From assembly GCA_963922565.1 (NCBI GenBank), contig CAWUIQ010000007.1, positions 1 to 64,000 of the forward strand: DNA of 64,000 nt, given 5' to 3'. This document shows positions 8,177 through 17,279 of the stretch, piece after piece. The translations under genes were made by a program, and so were the position numbers. Within the stretch, counting starts at the first letter, position 1. Every line of letters starts with the position of its first letter. Below the pieces are notes generated by a model. It saw only the letters and a list, made by a program, of their open reading frames with translations, was not told the origin of the DNA and made no database searches. Origin of the DNA: JBCBKL01 sp963922565. GTDB taxonomy: Bacteria > Pseudomonadota > Alphaproteobacteria > Rhodobacterales > Rhodobacteraceae.

Positions 8177-9546
8177 GCGGAGCCCGCAAGCGCCGTCTGC
8201 GCGCGCTTGCGGGCCTCGGTCGCGAGATCCGGCAGCCCGGTTTTGTCATAGGCATCGGCGAGCATCAGGTTCAGCGGAACACCATCGGGGTCGTATGTCC
8301 GCCGCATCTCTAAAACCTGCTGTGCTTTCGACGCCTGGCCTGATTGGATGAGTGCGTCGAGATAGATCTGTTCAAAAAGGTCCCGTTGCGCATGGCTGCC
8401 CCCGCATTCAGCCATGCGGGGCAATGCCTTGCCCAGAAAACGGATGGTGTCATCCCAATCCTCGGCGGCATGAGCCAAGATGCCATGAGCAGCCCAAAGT
8501 GCCACGTCCCGCCACGCTGCGTGATCATGGCTGTCTTGTTCTTCCGCCCGCCGCTCGATTGCTGAAAGCAAGACCTCTGACTCAGGCCGTTTCGTCCGGC
8601 CAAGGGCGTATAGGTACTGCAGCGTGAGGAACGGATTGACCGTATCCTCGCCCCGTGCCGCGATGTGATCCGCGACGTCGGCCCATCGATCGCCCACATC
8701 CACCCCCGCAAATTCCATCCTTGCCAGCAGTGACACCGCGCTGACCTGATCCTGCGAATAACCTTTTTCCAGCCCCCAGACATGGGTGTCATAAGCCTTG
8801 CGGACGTCGTCATGGCGCCCGGCCGAGAGATAGAACAAGGCCAGATGCCACCAATTGTGCGAATGCATGAACGAGTTCAGACCCGCCCAAGACGGCGCCA
8901 CGCTTTCGAGGAATTCGATCCCTTTCTGCGTCTCGCCCCGCGTCAGGTAGATGTGAGCCAGCGCATGATGGGCCCATGGCTCGTCCTTGCGCAGCTCCAG
9001 CGCCCGCTGCGCGGCAGCTTCGGCCTGATCAAGCAGATGGCATTCCTCATAGCCAAAAGCGAGCATCCCATGCGCATAGGGAATGTCGCCTGCATCGGGC
9101 ATCACATGGGTCGCCAGCCGCAGCATGGTGGCAAAGTCGCCGATATTGAACGCGTGGTACTGGCCCAGTTTCAACATCGCCATATCGCGCGGATAGGCTT
9201 TGATGTGTTCTTCGCAGTGTCGGATCAGGGCCGGTATGTCGCCATCCACCCAAAGCCGGGCCGCCTCGATCACATGCGCTTCTCGCTGACTGACGGCTGT
9301 CGCATGGGCCTCGGCGCGGCGCAGGTAGGGTTCTGCTTTCCTGGGAGCGATCGGTGCCTCGAGAAACATCCACAGCATCGCAGCATAGGCGTTGGCCAGC
9401 GCGCAGTCGGGCGAAGCGTCGGCCGCGCCGATGACGTTCGTCGCTTTGGGCTGAAATGCGATGAATCCGTGGATGAAATCGTTAATCCCCTCAAGGGCCG
9501 ATTGAGAGGCGTTCGAGACCAGAAGGCCGTAGAGATCTTTCATCAT
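8173..9546 (-). CDS. TTC38-like tetratricopeptide-repeat protein
   Basis: A 457-residue soluble alpha-helical protein with TPR-like helix pairs along its length (for example around DEPWAHHALAHIYLTRGE and HSHNWWHLALFYLSAGRHDD). The overall pattern resembles the TTC38 family, which occurs in bacteria and animals and has no known biochemical function. There is no signal peptide or membrane helix. It is the last gene of the leftward operon; its ATG lies in the stop of the alpha/beta hydrolase (ATGA). Its stop is interlocked with the dxs stop, so no terminator separates the two convergent genes. The family call is moderate and the function unknown. Confidence 0.8.
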   Translation of the reverse strand: MMKDLYGLLVSNASQSALEGINDFIHGFIAFQPKATNVIGAADASPDCALANAYAAMLWMFLEAPIAPRKAEPYLRRAEAHATAVSQREAHVIEAARLWVDGDIPALIRHCEEHIKAYPRDMAMLKLGQYHAFNIGDFATMLRLATHVMPDAGDIPYAHGMLAFGYEECHLLDQAEAAAQRALELRKDEPWAHHALAHIYLTRGETQKGIEFLESVAPSWAGLNSFMHSHNWWHLALFYLSAGRHDDVRKAYDTHVWGLEKGYSQDQVSAVSLLARMEFAGVDVGDRWADVADHIAARGEDTVNPFLTLQYLYALGRTKRPESEVLLSAIERRAEEQDSHDHAAWRDVALWAAHGILAHAAEDWDDTIRFLGKALPRMAECGGSHAQRDLFEQIYLDALIQSGQASKAQQVLEMRRTYDPDGVPLNLMLADAYDKTGLPDLATEARKRAQTALAGSA

Positions 9547-10355
9547 GAACCCCCGATCGGGTGTTGTGTGACAAATTCTATCACATGATCCGCGACGGAA
9601 TCTGGTGCGTCCCAGTGGAGGGAGTGGCCTGCATCGGGAAGCGTGACTTGTTCAACAGACGCAATACGGGCATAGGCTTCTCGTCCCAATGATTCAGGGA
9701 TCAACAGGTCATGTTCAGCAAAAATTATTTTTGTTGAACACTTTATTTCATTGAGTCTGGCCGTGGGCCTGTAGCCACGAAGCGCCTCGATCTGGTGCGC
9801 CATCGCGTGGAGCGATTGCGCGTACGGATAGTTGAGAGCGGCCTGCAAGGCGATGTCCGTGTTGGATGGATCCATGAAAAAGGCGGGTTGGAAGATCCAC
9901 GGATACAGCGCAAGCAACCACAGCCGCTCTCCATCGGGTGCTTGTCGAATTTCGCGCAGCGTATCGAACACTGCCATCGTGCGCGGTACCCGAACCGGGG
10001 CGGAGGCGAGGATGGTGAGCGTGTGGACGCCATGGGGGTTCAAGCCCGCCACTTCGGTTGCCATCAACCCGCCCATGGAATGACCGACGACATGGAACTG
10101 GTCGTGACCCAAATGCGCCATCAGGTTGGCGGCGTCCTGCGCCATATGCTGTACCGTGACGCCTGCATCCCATGGCGTTGTCCGGCCCGTTGTCCGGTTG
10201 TCCGGTCGGACCACGGTGAAATGCGGCTCGAGCAACGGAACCAGAGGTCCCCAGCTGGCGCTATCGCTCAGCATGCCGGCAAGAAGCAGGATTGGGGGCC
10301 CGCTCCCTGTCACCTCATAGTGCAAGCTGATGTCTGGCAGATCGAGCTTAGTCAT
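9543..10355 (-). CDS. Alpha/beta hydrolase (3-oxoadipate enol-lactonase-like)
   Basis: A 270-residue alpha/beta hydrolase with oxyanion-hole region LLLAGMLSDSASW, nucleophile elbow GHSMGG (Ser93), a likely catalytic Asp in AEHDLLIPES and His in DAGHSLHW. The closest general pattern is the PcaD/esterase group, but the substrate cannot be read. The start at 10355 is chosen because the family's N-terminus (MTKLDLPDISLHYEVTG) begins there after GGAGGG; upstream in-frame starts would only add sequence antisense to nothing conserved. It overlaps the end of the P1 hydrolase gene by 8 bp and is coupled to the TPR gene. Confidence 0.88.
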   Translation of the reverse strand: MTKLDLPDISLHYEVTGSGPPILLLAGMLSDSASWGPLVPLLEPHFTVVRPDNRTTGRTTPWDAGVTVQHMAQDAANLMAHLGHDQFHVVGHSMGGLMATEVAGLNPHGVHTLTILASAPVRVPRTMAVFDTLREIRQAPDGERLWLLALYPWIFQPAFFMDPSNTDIALQAALNYPYAQSLHAMAHQIEALRGYRPTARLNEIKCSTKIIFAEHDLLIPESLGREAYARIASVEQVTLPDAGHSLHWDAPDSVADHVIEFVTQHPIGGS

Positions 10356-11343
10356 TGATATCCCTCCAACAGGGCAACAGGTCGTTTGGGGCTGGTTTCG
10401 CCTCGTACACGGCCCGGGCAATCGCGCGGCTGAGACATAGGGCAGCGGCATGACCGAGCACCGCGAGACTTCGTCCGTCAACACCCGCCGCATCACCTGT
10501 TGCGGCAGCAAAGACGACGTCGCCATCGCTTGGTGAATGCGCAGGAACACAGGCCCGTCCAATACCGTCATGCGCCGCCCAAGCCATCCTTTGGCACTGC
10601 GACTTGGTCAGGGGCGCGTCCGTCGCGACAATCGCGATGGTCGTGTTGGCCCCCTCCATCATCGCCGTCGCCTTGCGACTCTCGAGACTGCGGCCTAGCC
10701 CCGCTCGCCCATCAGGGCCCAGCCCGCCGAATTCGCCGTCGATCTCGAACGGGGCCGCCCAGAAATGACGCTCGCCCGGCGTTGTGACGCTCCCCATCGG
10801 ATTGGCGACGACCAGAGCGCCGACCGTGTTGCCGTCGACGCTGAGCGACGCGGATCCAAGCCCACCTTTCAACATGGCCGTCATGGCGCCGGTGCCGCCG
10901 CCGATACTTCCCAGACCGAAATCTTCGCTGGCAGCTTCAAATGCGGATCGTCCGAGTTGCCGGTACGGGTTTTCGTTCCAGTCCTTATCGCCGCCCGACA
11001 GCAGATCGAAGATGATCGCGCCTGGAACAAGAGGCACGGTTACTGGGCCGACCGCAAACCCCCTTCCGTTCTTTCGCAGCGCATCGGCGACACCCGAACA
11101 TGAATCAAGCCCAAAGGCCGATCCGCCACTCAAGACGATTGCGTCGATCCGTGCGACTGACTTGTCCGGTTGCAGCAAGTCCGTTTCGCGGGTGCCGGGG
11201 GCTCCCCCCATCACCGCAACTGACGCAGTGAAGGGCGCATCGGATGTCAGCACCGTGACTCCGGACTTTAGCATTTCGTCCTGGGCGTTTCCGACGCGTA
11301 GGCCGGGCACGTCGGTAATGAGGTTCCGAAGCCCCGGTTTCAT
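10348..11343 (-). CDS. P1-family self-processing aminopeptidase/amidohydrolase (DmpA/NylC type)
   Basis: A 331-residue N-terminal-nucleophile hydrolase of the P1 (peptidase S58/T-type) family, whose members are made as inactive precursors and cut themselves into two chains. Landmarks are LSGGSAFGLDS (residues 71-81), SIGGGTGAM (146-154) and GANTTIAIVATDAPLT (231-246). By analogy with the nylon-oligomer hydrolase NylC the cut would fall between Asn233 and Thr234, making Thr234 the nucleophile; the DmpA branch uses Ser. Known substrates include N-terminal D-Ala or beta-amino acids and 6-aminohexanoate oligomers. Its position in a peptide-type transporter operon suggests it opens an imported amide. 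ATGA overlap with the cupin upstream. Confidence 0.88.
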   Translation of the reverse strand: MKPGLRNLITDVPGLRVGNAQDEMLKSGVTVLTSDAPFTASVAVMGGAPGTRETDLLQPDKSVARIDAIVLSGGSAFGLDSCSGVADALRKNGRGFAVGPVTVPLVPGAIIFDLLSGGDKDWNENPYRQLGRSAFEAASEDFGLGSIGGGTGAMTAMLKGGLGSASLSVDGNTVGALVVANPMGSVTTPGERHFWAAPFEIDGEFGGLGPDGRAGLGRSLESRKATAMMEGANTTIAIVATDAPLTKSQCQRMAWAAHDGIGRACVPAHSPSDGDVVFAAATGDAAGVDGRSLAVLGHAAALCLSRAIARAVYEAKPAPNDLLPCWRDIND

Positions 11344-11690
11344 ATGCGGGTTTTGGGCGCTGCGGTGGCGGGATCGCCCGTGTTAGGGACGCCTTTCGGC
11401 TCGATCAGCAGTACCTTGCATTCCCGATCGGCGCGCGGCCGGTGCGTGACGCCCTTTGGCACGACAAAGATCTCGCCCGTCCGTACCGGATGGCTTTCCC
11501 CTTCCAGATCCATGATCATCTCGCCCTCTAGGACGAGAAAGAAATCATCGGTGTCCTCATGCAGGTGAAACGGAAACTCACCCTGGAATTTCACGACCAT
11601 GATGTCGTTTTCGTTGTAGTCGGCGATGACATGCGGATCCCAATGGGTGGTGAATTGCGCCAGCTTTTCAGCGAGGTTGATCGTCTTCAA
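11340..11690 (-). CDS. Small cupin-domain protein, TTG start
   Basis: A 116-residue single-cupin protein with the metal-binding pattern FHLHEDTDDFFLVLEGE and a second motif VPKGVTHRP. No specific reaction can be assigned; such cupins are often isomerases, lyases or dioxygenases in catabolic operons. The start is TTG at 11690: its bases lie in the SDR stop (TTGA, 11687-11690), a GGAGGA site stands 8-9 bases upstream, and the first residues MKTINLAEKLAQF fit the family. No ATG is available in that region. The gene sits between the SDR and the P1 hydrolase and is coupled to both. Confidence 0.85.
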   Translation of the reverse strand: MKTINLAEKLAQFTTHWDPHVIADYNENDIMVVKFQGEFPFHLHEDTDDFFLVLEGEMIMDLEGESHPVRTGEIFVVPKGVTHRPRADRECKVLLIEPKGVPNTGDPATAAPKTRI

Positions 11691-12427
11691 ATACAACGTC
11701 CTCCGTCCACTTCCATCGCGACGCCCGTGATCATGCTCGCCTCGTCCGAGCAGAGGTAGCATGCCGCATTTCCCATGTCTTCCGGTGTTGAAAACCGACC
11801 CAGCGGAATGGTCGACAGAAACTTGGCACGCATTTCCGGTGTGTCTTCGCCCATGAACGAGCTTAGCAACGGTGTTTCACCGGCCACTGGACACAGCGCA
11901 TTCACCCGGATGCCTTCGGGGGCCAGCTCGACCGCCATGGCCTTTGTGGCGGTGATCATCCAACCCTTTGATGCATTGTACCAGTTCAATCGGGGGCGTG
12001 GAGAGATCCCTGCAGTGGACGCAATGTTCAGGATCGTACCCGATTGATTGGATTTCATGTGCGGGACAAGCGCCCGAGCGGTCAGATAGACCGACTTGGC
12101 GTTGACCGCCAACACACGGTCGAATTCTTCCTCATCCACGTCCTCCATCGGCTTGGGTAGGTGTGTGATACCGGCATTGTTGACAAGGATGTCGACCCGA
12201 CCAAAGGCCGCCATAGCAGCCTCTGACATAGCTGCGACCGATGCGGCATCTGCCACGTCCACCTCGCAAGCGATGCCGTCCAATTGATGCGCAACCGTCT
12301 TGGCCGCGTCGGGATTAATGTCGGCGATCATGACCCGTGCCCCTTCGGCGGCGAACTTGCTCGCGATGCCTCCACCAAAGCCTGAACCGCCACCGGTGAC
12401 GATCGCGTTTTTTCCTTCGAGCCGCAT
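11687..12427 (-). CDS. Short-chain dehydrogenase/reductase
   Basis: A 246-residue classical SDR: coenzyme motif TGGGSGFGGGIA (residues 11-22), NNAG (83-86), and catalytic residues Asn109, Ser137, Tyr150 and Lys154. Asp36 after the second strand (MIADINPD) predicts NAD(H) preference. The substrate is unknown; the place in the operon next to an aldehyde dehydrogenase suggests stepwise oxidation of an alcohol or hydroxy acid. The ATG has a strong GGGAGGGGG site. Confidence 0.9.
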   Translation of the reverse strand: MRLEGKNAIVTGGGSGFGGGIASKFAAEGARVMIADINPDAAKTVAHQLDGIACEVDVADAASVAAMSEAAMAAFGRVDILVNNAGITHLPKPMEDVDEEEFDRVLAVNAKSVYLTARALVPHMKSNQSGTILNIASTAGISPRPRLNWYNASKGWMITATKAMAVELAPEGIRVNALCPVAGETPLLSSFMGEDTPEMRAKFLSTIPLGRFSTPEDMGNAACYLCSDEASMITGVAMEVDGGRCI

Positions 12428-12457
12428 GTCCCCCTCCCTTGTTAGATCCTCGAGACC

Positions 12458-13906
12458 TTAGCCGTGAAATGCCGCCACGGTCTTGAGCTGTGAAAAGCCA
12501 TAGAGCGCCTCAAAACCCTTTTCGCGCCCATGCCCGGATTTGCCAACGCCCCCAAACGGCAATTCGACGCCGCCCCCGGCGCCGTAGTTATTGATGAAAA
12601 CCTGTCCCGAGCGCAGGCCCCGCGCCAACCGCATCTGGCACGCTCCATCGCTGGTCCAGATGCCCGCGACCAGCCCATAGTCGGTTCCGTTGGCGATGCG
12701 CAGCGCCTCCTCTTCGGTCTCAAACGGTATCAGCACCTGAACCGGGCCAAAGACCTCTTCCTGGGCGAGCTTGTGACCGGGCGGCACGTTGTCGAATAGT
12801 GTTGGCAGCACATACGCGCCGGTATCGGGTGCCCCATCAAGGTATCCCTGCGCGGCGACGGCCAAATCCTGCCCCTGTTCGAGATAATTATCGACGATAA
12901 CCTTTTGCCGGTCACTGATCAGCGGCCCGACCCGCAGGTCGCGCATGGCAGGTCCGACGGACAGTTCCGAATATGCCGCTGACATCCGTTCTCGGACGGT
13001 TTCATAGACGGGCCGCTGCACGAGGATCCGGGACGATGCCGAACAGGTCTGACCAGCGTTCTGTATGCCTGCATTCACGAGGAACGGCAGTGCAGCGTCG
13101 ATATCCGCATCGGCAAAAACCAGTTGTGGGGACTTTCCCCCAAGCTCCAGCGTCACCGGAACGACATTGGCCGCCGCCGCTTGCTGGACGAGGGCACCCG
13201 TTTTGACCGAACCGGTGAAGCTGAGGTGTTGAATGCCTCGATGCCCTGCTAGCGCGGCACCCGCTTCTGCGCCAAGACCCGGAACGACGTTCAGCGCCCC
13301 GTTTGGCAGCCCTGCAGCCTCGCAGATCCGGGCGAATGCAAGCGCTGTCAGACAGGCCTCTTCGGCCGGTTTCAGGACGCAGGCATTGCCCATGGCAAGT
13401 GCTGCGCCAACAGAACGCCCGATGATCTGCATTGGATAGTTCCAAGGAACGATATGGCCGGTTACGCCGTGAGCCTCGCGCAGGGTATAGACCGTGTATC
13501 CATCGAGATAGGGTATGGTTTGCCCGGTCACCTTGTCAGCCGCGCCGCCGTAGAATTCCATGTATCGGGCCAGGGCCACGGCATCTGCGCGGGCCTGCGT
13601 GAGCGGCTTTCCAACATCGTGCGCCTCAAGCTGGGCAAGATCATCGACGCGCTCCAAGACCGTGCGGCCAATGTCACAGAGGATCCGCCCCCGCTCGGTC
13701 GCTGTCATTGCGCCCCAGGGCCCGTTCAGCGCCGACTGCGCCGCTGTAACTGCCGCATCGATATCAGTTGCCCTACCCCTAGCGATGCTGGCCAATCGCG
13801 ATCCGTCAGAGGGGTTCGTCAACTCAAGCGTTTCGCGACCCTCAGCCGAACGCCATTCGCCTCCAATCAGCATTTCAGACGGGTCGAACCAGATCAGATC
13901 GGTCAT
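12458..13906 (-). CDS. NAD(P)-dependent aldehyde dehydrogenase
   Basis: A 482-residue ALDH with the usual landmarks: PWNYPM (154-159), the LKP coenzyme lysine, FTGSVKTG, general base Glu254 in ELGGKSPQ, and nucleophile Cys288 in GQTCSASS. It most resembles the betaine/gamma-aminobutyraldehyde dehydrogenase group, but substrate choice cannot be fixed by eye. The ATG overlaps the stop of the ABC ATPase gene (ATGA), which ties it to uptake of the substrate. Confidence 0.93.
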   Translation of the reverse strand: MTDLIWFDPSEMLIGGEWRSAEGRETLELTNPSDGSRLASIARGRATDIDAAVTAAQSALNGPWGAMTATERGRILCDIGRTVLERVDDLAQLEAHDVGKPLTQARADAVALARYMEFYGGAADKVTGQTIPYLDGYTVYTLREAHGVTGHIVPWNYPMQIIGRSVGAALAMGNACVLKPAEEACLTALAFARICEAAGLPNGALNVVPGLGAEAGAALAGHRGIQHLSFTGSVKTGALVQQAAAANVVPVTLELGGKSPQLVFADADIDAALPFLVNAGIQNAGQTCSASSRILVQRPVYETVRERMSAAYSELSVGPAMRDLRVGPLISDRQKVIVDNYLEQGQDLAVAAQGYLDGAPDTGAYVLPTLFDNVPPGHKLAQEEVFGPVQVLIPFETEEEALRIANGTDYGLVAGIWTSDGACQMRLARGLRSGQVFINNYGAGGGVELPFGGVGKSGHGREKGFEALYGFSQLKTVAAFHG

Positions 13907-15513
13907 TGTGCGGCGTCCTTCCGGTAAGCATCCAGATCCGGCATGCGCGGTGCGGCATCGATCAGGGCACGGGTATAGCTGTGTTGCGGATCCGAAAGCA
14001 CCTTTTCCGTATCCCCCTGTTCAACGATCTGGCCCCCTTTCATGACAAGCACCCGATCGGTGACCGTTCTGACGACATTCAAATCGTGACTGATGAAAAG
14101 GTAGGTGAGGCCGTATTGGTGGCACAGATCGGCAATCAGATCGAGGATCTGTGCGCGCACCGAAACGTCCAGCGCACTGACAGCCTCGTCAAAGATCACG
14201 AGTTTCGGGCGTATGATCAATGCCCGCGCGATGGCGATCCTCTGACGCTGACCGCCCGAGAACTGGTGCGGGTATTTGTGCGCGTCCTCGGGTGAGAGGC
14301 CGACGGCGGTAAGCATCTCACCGATGATCTGCTTGCGATCGGCGCCCTTTGGCGCATCCTCAAGCAGATGGAACGGCTCGGTGATCAGGCGCGAAACGGT
14401 GTGGCGTGGGTTGAAGCTGCCATAAGGGTCCTGAAAGACGACCTGCATCTTGCGACGGACATCGAGGTTGGGTTTGCCATCGGAAAAGACAGGCTCACTA
14501 TCCAGCAGGATCGAGCCGCCTTGGATCGCCTCCAGACCCAGAATTGACCGTGTTAGGGTCGATTTTCCGCAACCGCTTTCGCCGACAAGGCCCAACCGCT
14601 CACCCTCGTGAATTTCAAAAGTGACCCCACGAACCGCTTCGAAAGTGCCCGCGGCCGCGAACAGGTTTGTCCGAGGCAGGGCGTAGGCACGCGTGACATT
14701 TCGGACCTCAAGCAGCGGCGTTGTTGCCTTGGTCGCGGGCAGGTCCACCGCATGGGTCGATGCCTCGAACAACATCCGGGTATAGGGATGCTGCATATTT
14801 GCCAGCAGCTGGTCGGTCTGGTTCTGCTCGACGATCTCGCCCTCGCGCATGACCACGATATGATCGGCCATGCCAGAGACGAGGGCAAGATCATGGGTGA
14901 TCATCAGCAGGCCCATCCCGTCCTCGCGCACGAGCTGCTGCAACAGGTCAAGGATCTTGGCCTGGGTTGTCACATCCAGTGCAGTTGTTGGCTCATCTGC
15001 GATAAGCAATCGGGGCCGGCATGCGATCGCCATAGCGATGACGACCCGCTGGCGCTGCCCACCTGAGAGTTCATGCGGATAGCGCGTGGGTGGGAATTGA
15101 TCCGGTGGGAGCCCAACACGCTCAAGCGTCGATGCTGCGATTTGATTTGCCTCGCTTCGGCTGACAGACCGATGCAACCGGATTGTCTCGGCGACCTGCC
15201 GCCCGATCGTGTGGACAGGATTGAGTGCCGTCATCGGTTCCTGAAAGACCATGCCAACCTCATTGCCGCGCAGGTCACACATCTGAGCTTCGGAAAGGCT
15301 CAGAACATCAAGATCGTTCAGCACTATCTGTCCTGTCGCGGCCGCAATCTTGGGCAGCAGGCCCATGATCGAAAATGCCGTCATTGATTTGCCCGACCCA
15401 CTTTCGCCTGTGACGGCAACGATCTGACCGGGCTCGATATCAAAGCTGACATCTCGCAGAATAGACTTTTGACCAATGGAAAGGCCGAGCTGCCGAATAG
15501 AAAGCAGGGTCAT
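13903..15513 (-). CDS. Fused dipeptide/oligopeptide-type ABC transporter ATPase (two ABC domains)
   Basis: A 536-residue protein in which DppD- and DppF-like ATPase domains are fused. Walker A motifs are GESGSGKS (about 36-43) and GESGCGKS (about 312-319). Signature motifs are LSGGQRQR and FSGGQRQR, and Walker B motifs LLIADEP and LVIFDEA. Each half ends in the oligopeptide-transporter C-terminal segment (QHPYTRMLFEA, QHSYTRALIDA). It powers the permease pair encoded directly upstream. Start/stop overlaps of 4 bp on both sides. Confidence 0.94.
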   Translation of the reverse strand: MTLLSIRQLGLSIGQKSILRDVSFDIEPGQIVAVTGESGSGKSMTAFSIMGLLPKIAAATGQIVLNDLDVLSLSEAQMCDLRGNEVGMVFQEPMTALNPVHTIGRQVAETIRLHRSVSRSEANQIAASTLERVGLPPDQFPPTRYPHELSGGQRQRVVIAMAIACRPRLLIADEPTTALDVTTQAKILDLLQQLVREDGMGLLMITHDLALVSGMADHIVVMREGEIVEQNQTDQLLANMQHPYTRMLFEASTHAVDLPATKATTPLLEVRNVTRAYALPRTNLFAAAGTFEAVRGVTFEIHEGERLGLVGESGCGKSTLTRSILGLEAIQGGSILLDSEPVFSDGKPNLDVRRKMQVVFQDPYGSFNPRHTVSRLITEPFHLLEDAPKGADRKQIIGEMLTAVGLSPEDAHKYPHQFSGGQRQRIAIARALIIRPKLVIFDEAVSALDVSVRAQILDLIADLCHQYGLTYLFISHDLNVVRTVTDRVLVMKGGQIVEQGDTEKVLSDPQHSYTRALIDAAPRMPDLDAYRKDAAQ

Positions 15514-16325
15514 ACGCGCGCGACCCTCAGCTTTGGATCGAACCAGTCCCGCAGTCCGTCACCCAACAGGTTTAGGCCAAGCACGGTGATGATGATTGCG
15601 CAACCGGGGACCAGAGCCATGTGCGGTGCGAGACTGACCAGCGTCTGGGCGTCGGCCAGCATGCGACCCCAGCTTGGCGTTGGTGGTTGTGCGCCAAGAC
15701 CGACATAAGACAGCGCAGCCTCGGCCAGAATTCCCAGCGAGAACTGTATCGTCGCTTGCACGATCAGCAGGTTCGCGATGTTGGGCAGAATATGCTCGAT
15801 CGAGATGTGCGCCTTACCCTTTCCAGCGACCCTTGCGGCAAGGATGAATTCGCGTTCCCAAAGGCTGAGCGCGCCGCCGCGTGTGACCCGGGCGAAGACA
15901 GGGATATTGAAGATACCGATTGCGATGATCGCATTTATTGCACCGGCGCCGAAAATAGCGGTGATCAGGATGGCGATGACCAGCGACGGAAAGGCAAAGA
16001 TCAGGTCGTTGCCTCGCATGATGATCTCATCCGTCCAGCCGCCCTTGTTTGCCGCCGCCCAAAGACCCAGCGGTACACCAAGGCCGATCCCAATCCCGAC
16101 GGCCACGAAGGCCACGGCGATGGACGTACGCGCGCCGACCATGATCATCGATAGGATGTCGCGCCCGATCTGGTCGGTGCCCAGCCAGTTCGTTGCGTTC
16201 GGCGGCATCAACTTGGCAGGAATGTTGAGGGTCGTGTGATCGAAGGGCGTCCAGACAAAAGAAAGAAGCGCCGCAAGTACGACGAGCGACGATAGCATCG
16301 CACCCAGGATGAGGTTGCGGGTCAT
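15510..16325 (-). CDS. ABC transporter permease, DppC type
   Basis: A 271-residue inner-membrane permease of the peptide/nickel/opine class: one N-terminal helix, the periplasmic segment with TNWLGTDQIGRDILSM typical of DppC/OppC, and further helices with the cytoplasmic EAA loop (REFILAARVAGKGKAHISIEHILPN) that contacts the ATPase. Coupled by ATGA overlaps to the DppB-type gene and to the ATPase gene. Confidence 0.93.
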   Translation of the reverse strand: MTRNLILGAMLSSLVVLAALLSFVWTPFDHTTLNIPAKLMPPNATNWLGTDQIGRDILSMIMVGARTSIAVAFVAVGIGIGLGVPLGLWAAANKGGWTDEIIMRGNDLIFAFPSLVIAILITAIFGAGAINAIIAIGIFNIPVFARVTRGGALSLWEREFILAARVAGKGKAHISIEHILPNIANLLIVQATIQFSLGILAEAALSYVGLGAQPPTPSWGRMLADAQTLVSLAPHMALVPGCAIIITVLGLNLLGDGLRDWFDPKLRVARV

Positions 16326-17269
16326 GTTCGCTGCCTCAGCCGCGGATCGACCGCGGCATAGGCCAGATCGACGGCAAAGTTCACGACGATCACCGCGAAA
16401 ACCAGCAGCATAGTGACGGATTCGACCACGATCAGGTCCCGGGCCGAAATGGATTGGAAGATCAGTCGCCCAAGGCCCGGCAGATAAAAGACCTGCTCGA
16501 TGATGATGCCGCCTGCCAGCAGGAACGCAAATTGGAGGCCCAAGATCGTCAGAACTGGGATTAGCGCGTTGCGCAACGCATGCCGCCAGAGAGCCTGCCC
16601 TGCCGTCAACCCCTTGGCGCGGGCCGTTCGCATGTAATCCTCGTCAAGCACATCCAGCAGTGCCGAGCGCATGACGCGTGCGAGGATCGCCGCCTGGGGG
16701 AGTGCCAAGGCAATCGCGGGCAATGTCAGGCTCCAAAGTCCGGCAAACAGACCCTGATCCCAACCAACAAAACCACCGGCAGAGAACCAGCGCAGATTGA
16801 TCGCGAAGATCAGCACCAGCATCATCGCGAACCAGAAGTTTGGAACCGCTACGCCAAGCTGCGTTGCCCCCATCACCGCGATGTCCCCGGGGCGGCCTCG
16901 GCGCGCAGCGGCATAGATACCGGCCGGAAAGGCAATGAGCGTTGAAAGCGTCAAAGCATAGAGCGCGAGCGGCAGGGACACCCACAGGCGGTCAGCGATC
17001 ATCTCGGCAACGGGCGTTCTGTACTGATAGGACGTCCCGAAATCGCCGACGAGCATCCCGCCGACCCATTCGAGGTACCGCCGCCACTTTGGTGCGTCGA
17101 GCCCGAGTTCGGCCCGCAGGGCCGCGAGCGTGTCGGGTTGCGCATTGATTCCCAACATCAAGCTCGCCGGGTCGCCCGGTGCAATCTCGATTACAAAGAA
17201 GATGACCAGCGACGCGATCGCGAGGCTGACCACCAGAGAAGCCAAACGTTTCAGGGTGTAACGCAGCAT
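16322..17269 (-). CDS. ABC transporter permease, DppB type
   Basis: A 315-residue partner of the DppC-type permease with the DppB pattern: N-terminal helix, GDPASLMLG, LGLDAPKWRRYLEWVGGMLVGDFGTS, and an EAA loop (DYMRTARAKGLTAGQALWRHALRN). It starts 10 bases after the TetR-family gene, so the regulator is the first gene of this operon. The operon itself has no solute-binding protein; the one at 20647-22128 is the likely partner. Confidence 0.93.
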   Translation of the reverse strand: MLRYTLKRLASLVVSLAIASLVIFFVIEIAPGDPASLMLGINAQPDTLAALRAELGLDAPKWRRYLEWVGGMLVGDFGTSYQYRTPVAEMIADRLWVSLPLALYALTLSTLIAFPAGIYAAARRGRPGDIAVMGATQLGVAVPNFWFAMMLVLIFAINLRWFSAGGFVGWDQGLFAGLWSLTLPAIALALPQAAILARVMRSALLDVLDEDYMRTARAKGLTAGQALWRHALRNALIPVLTILGLQFAFLLAGGIIIEQVFYLPGLGRLIFQSISARDLIVVESVTMLLVFAVIVVNFAVDLAYAAVDPRLRQRT

Positions 17270-17279
17270 TAAGCTGAGG

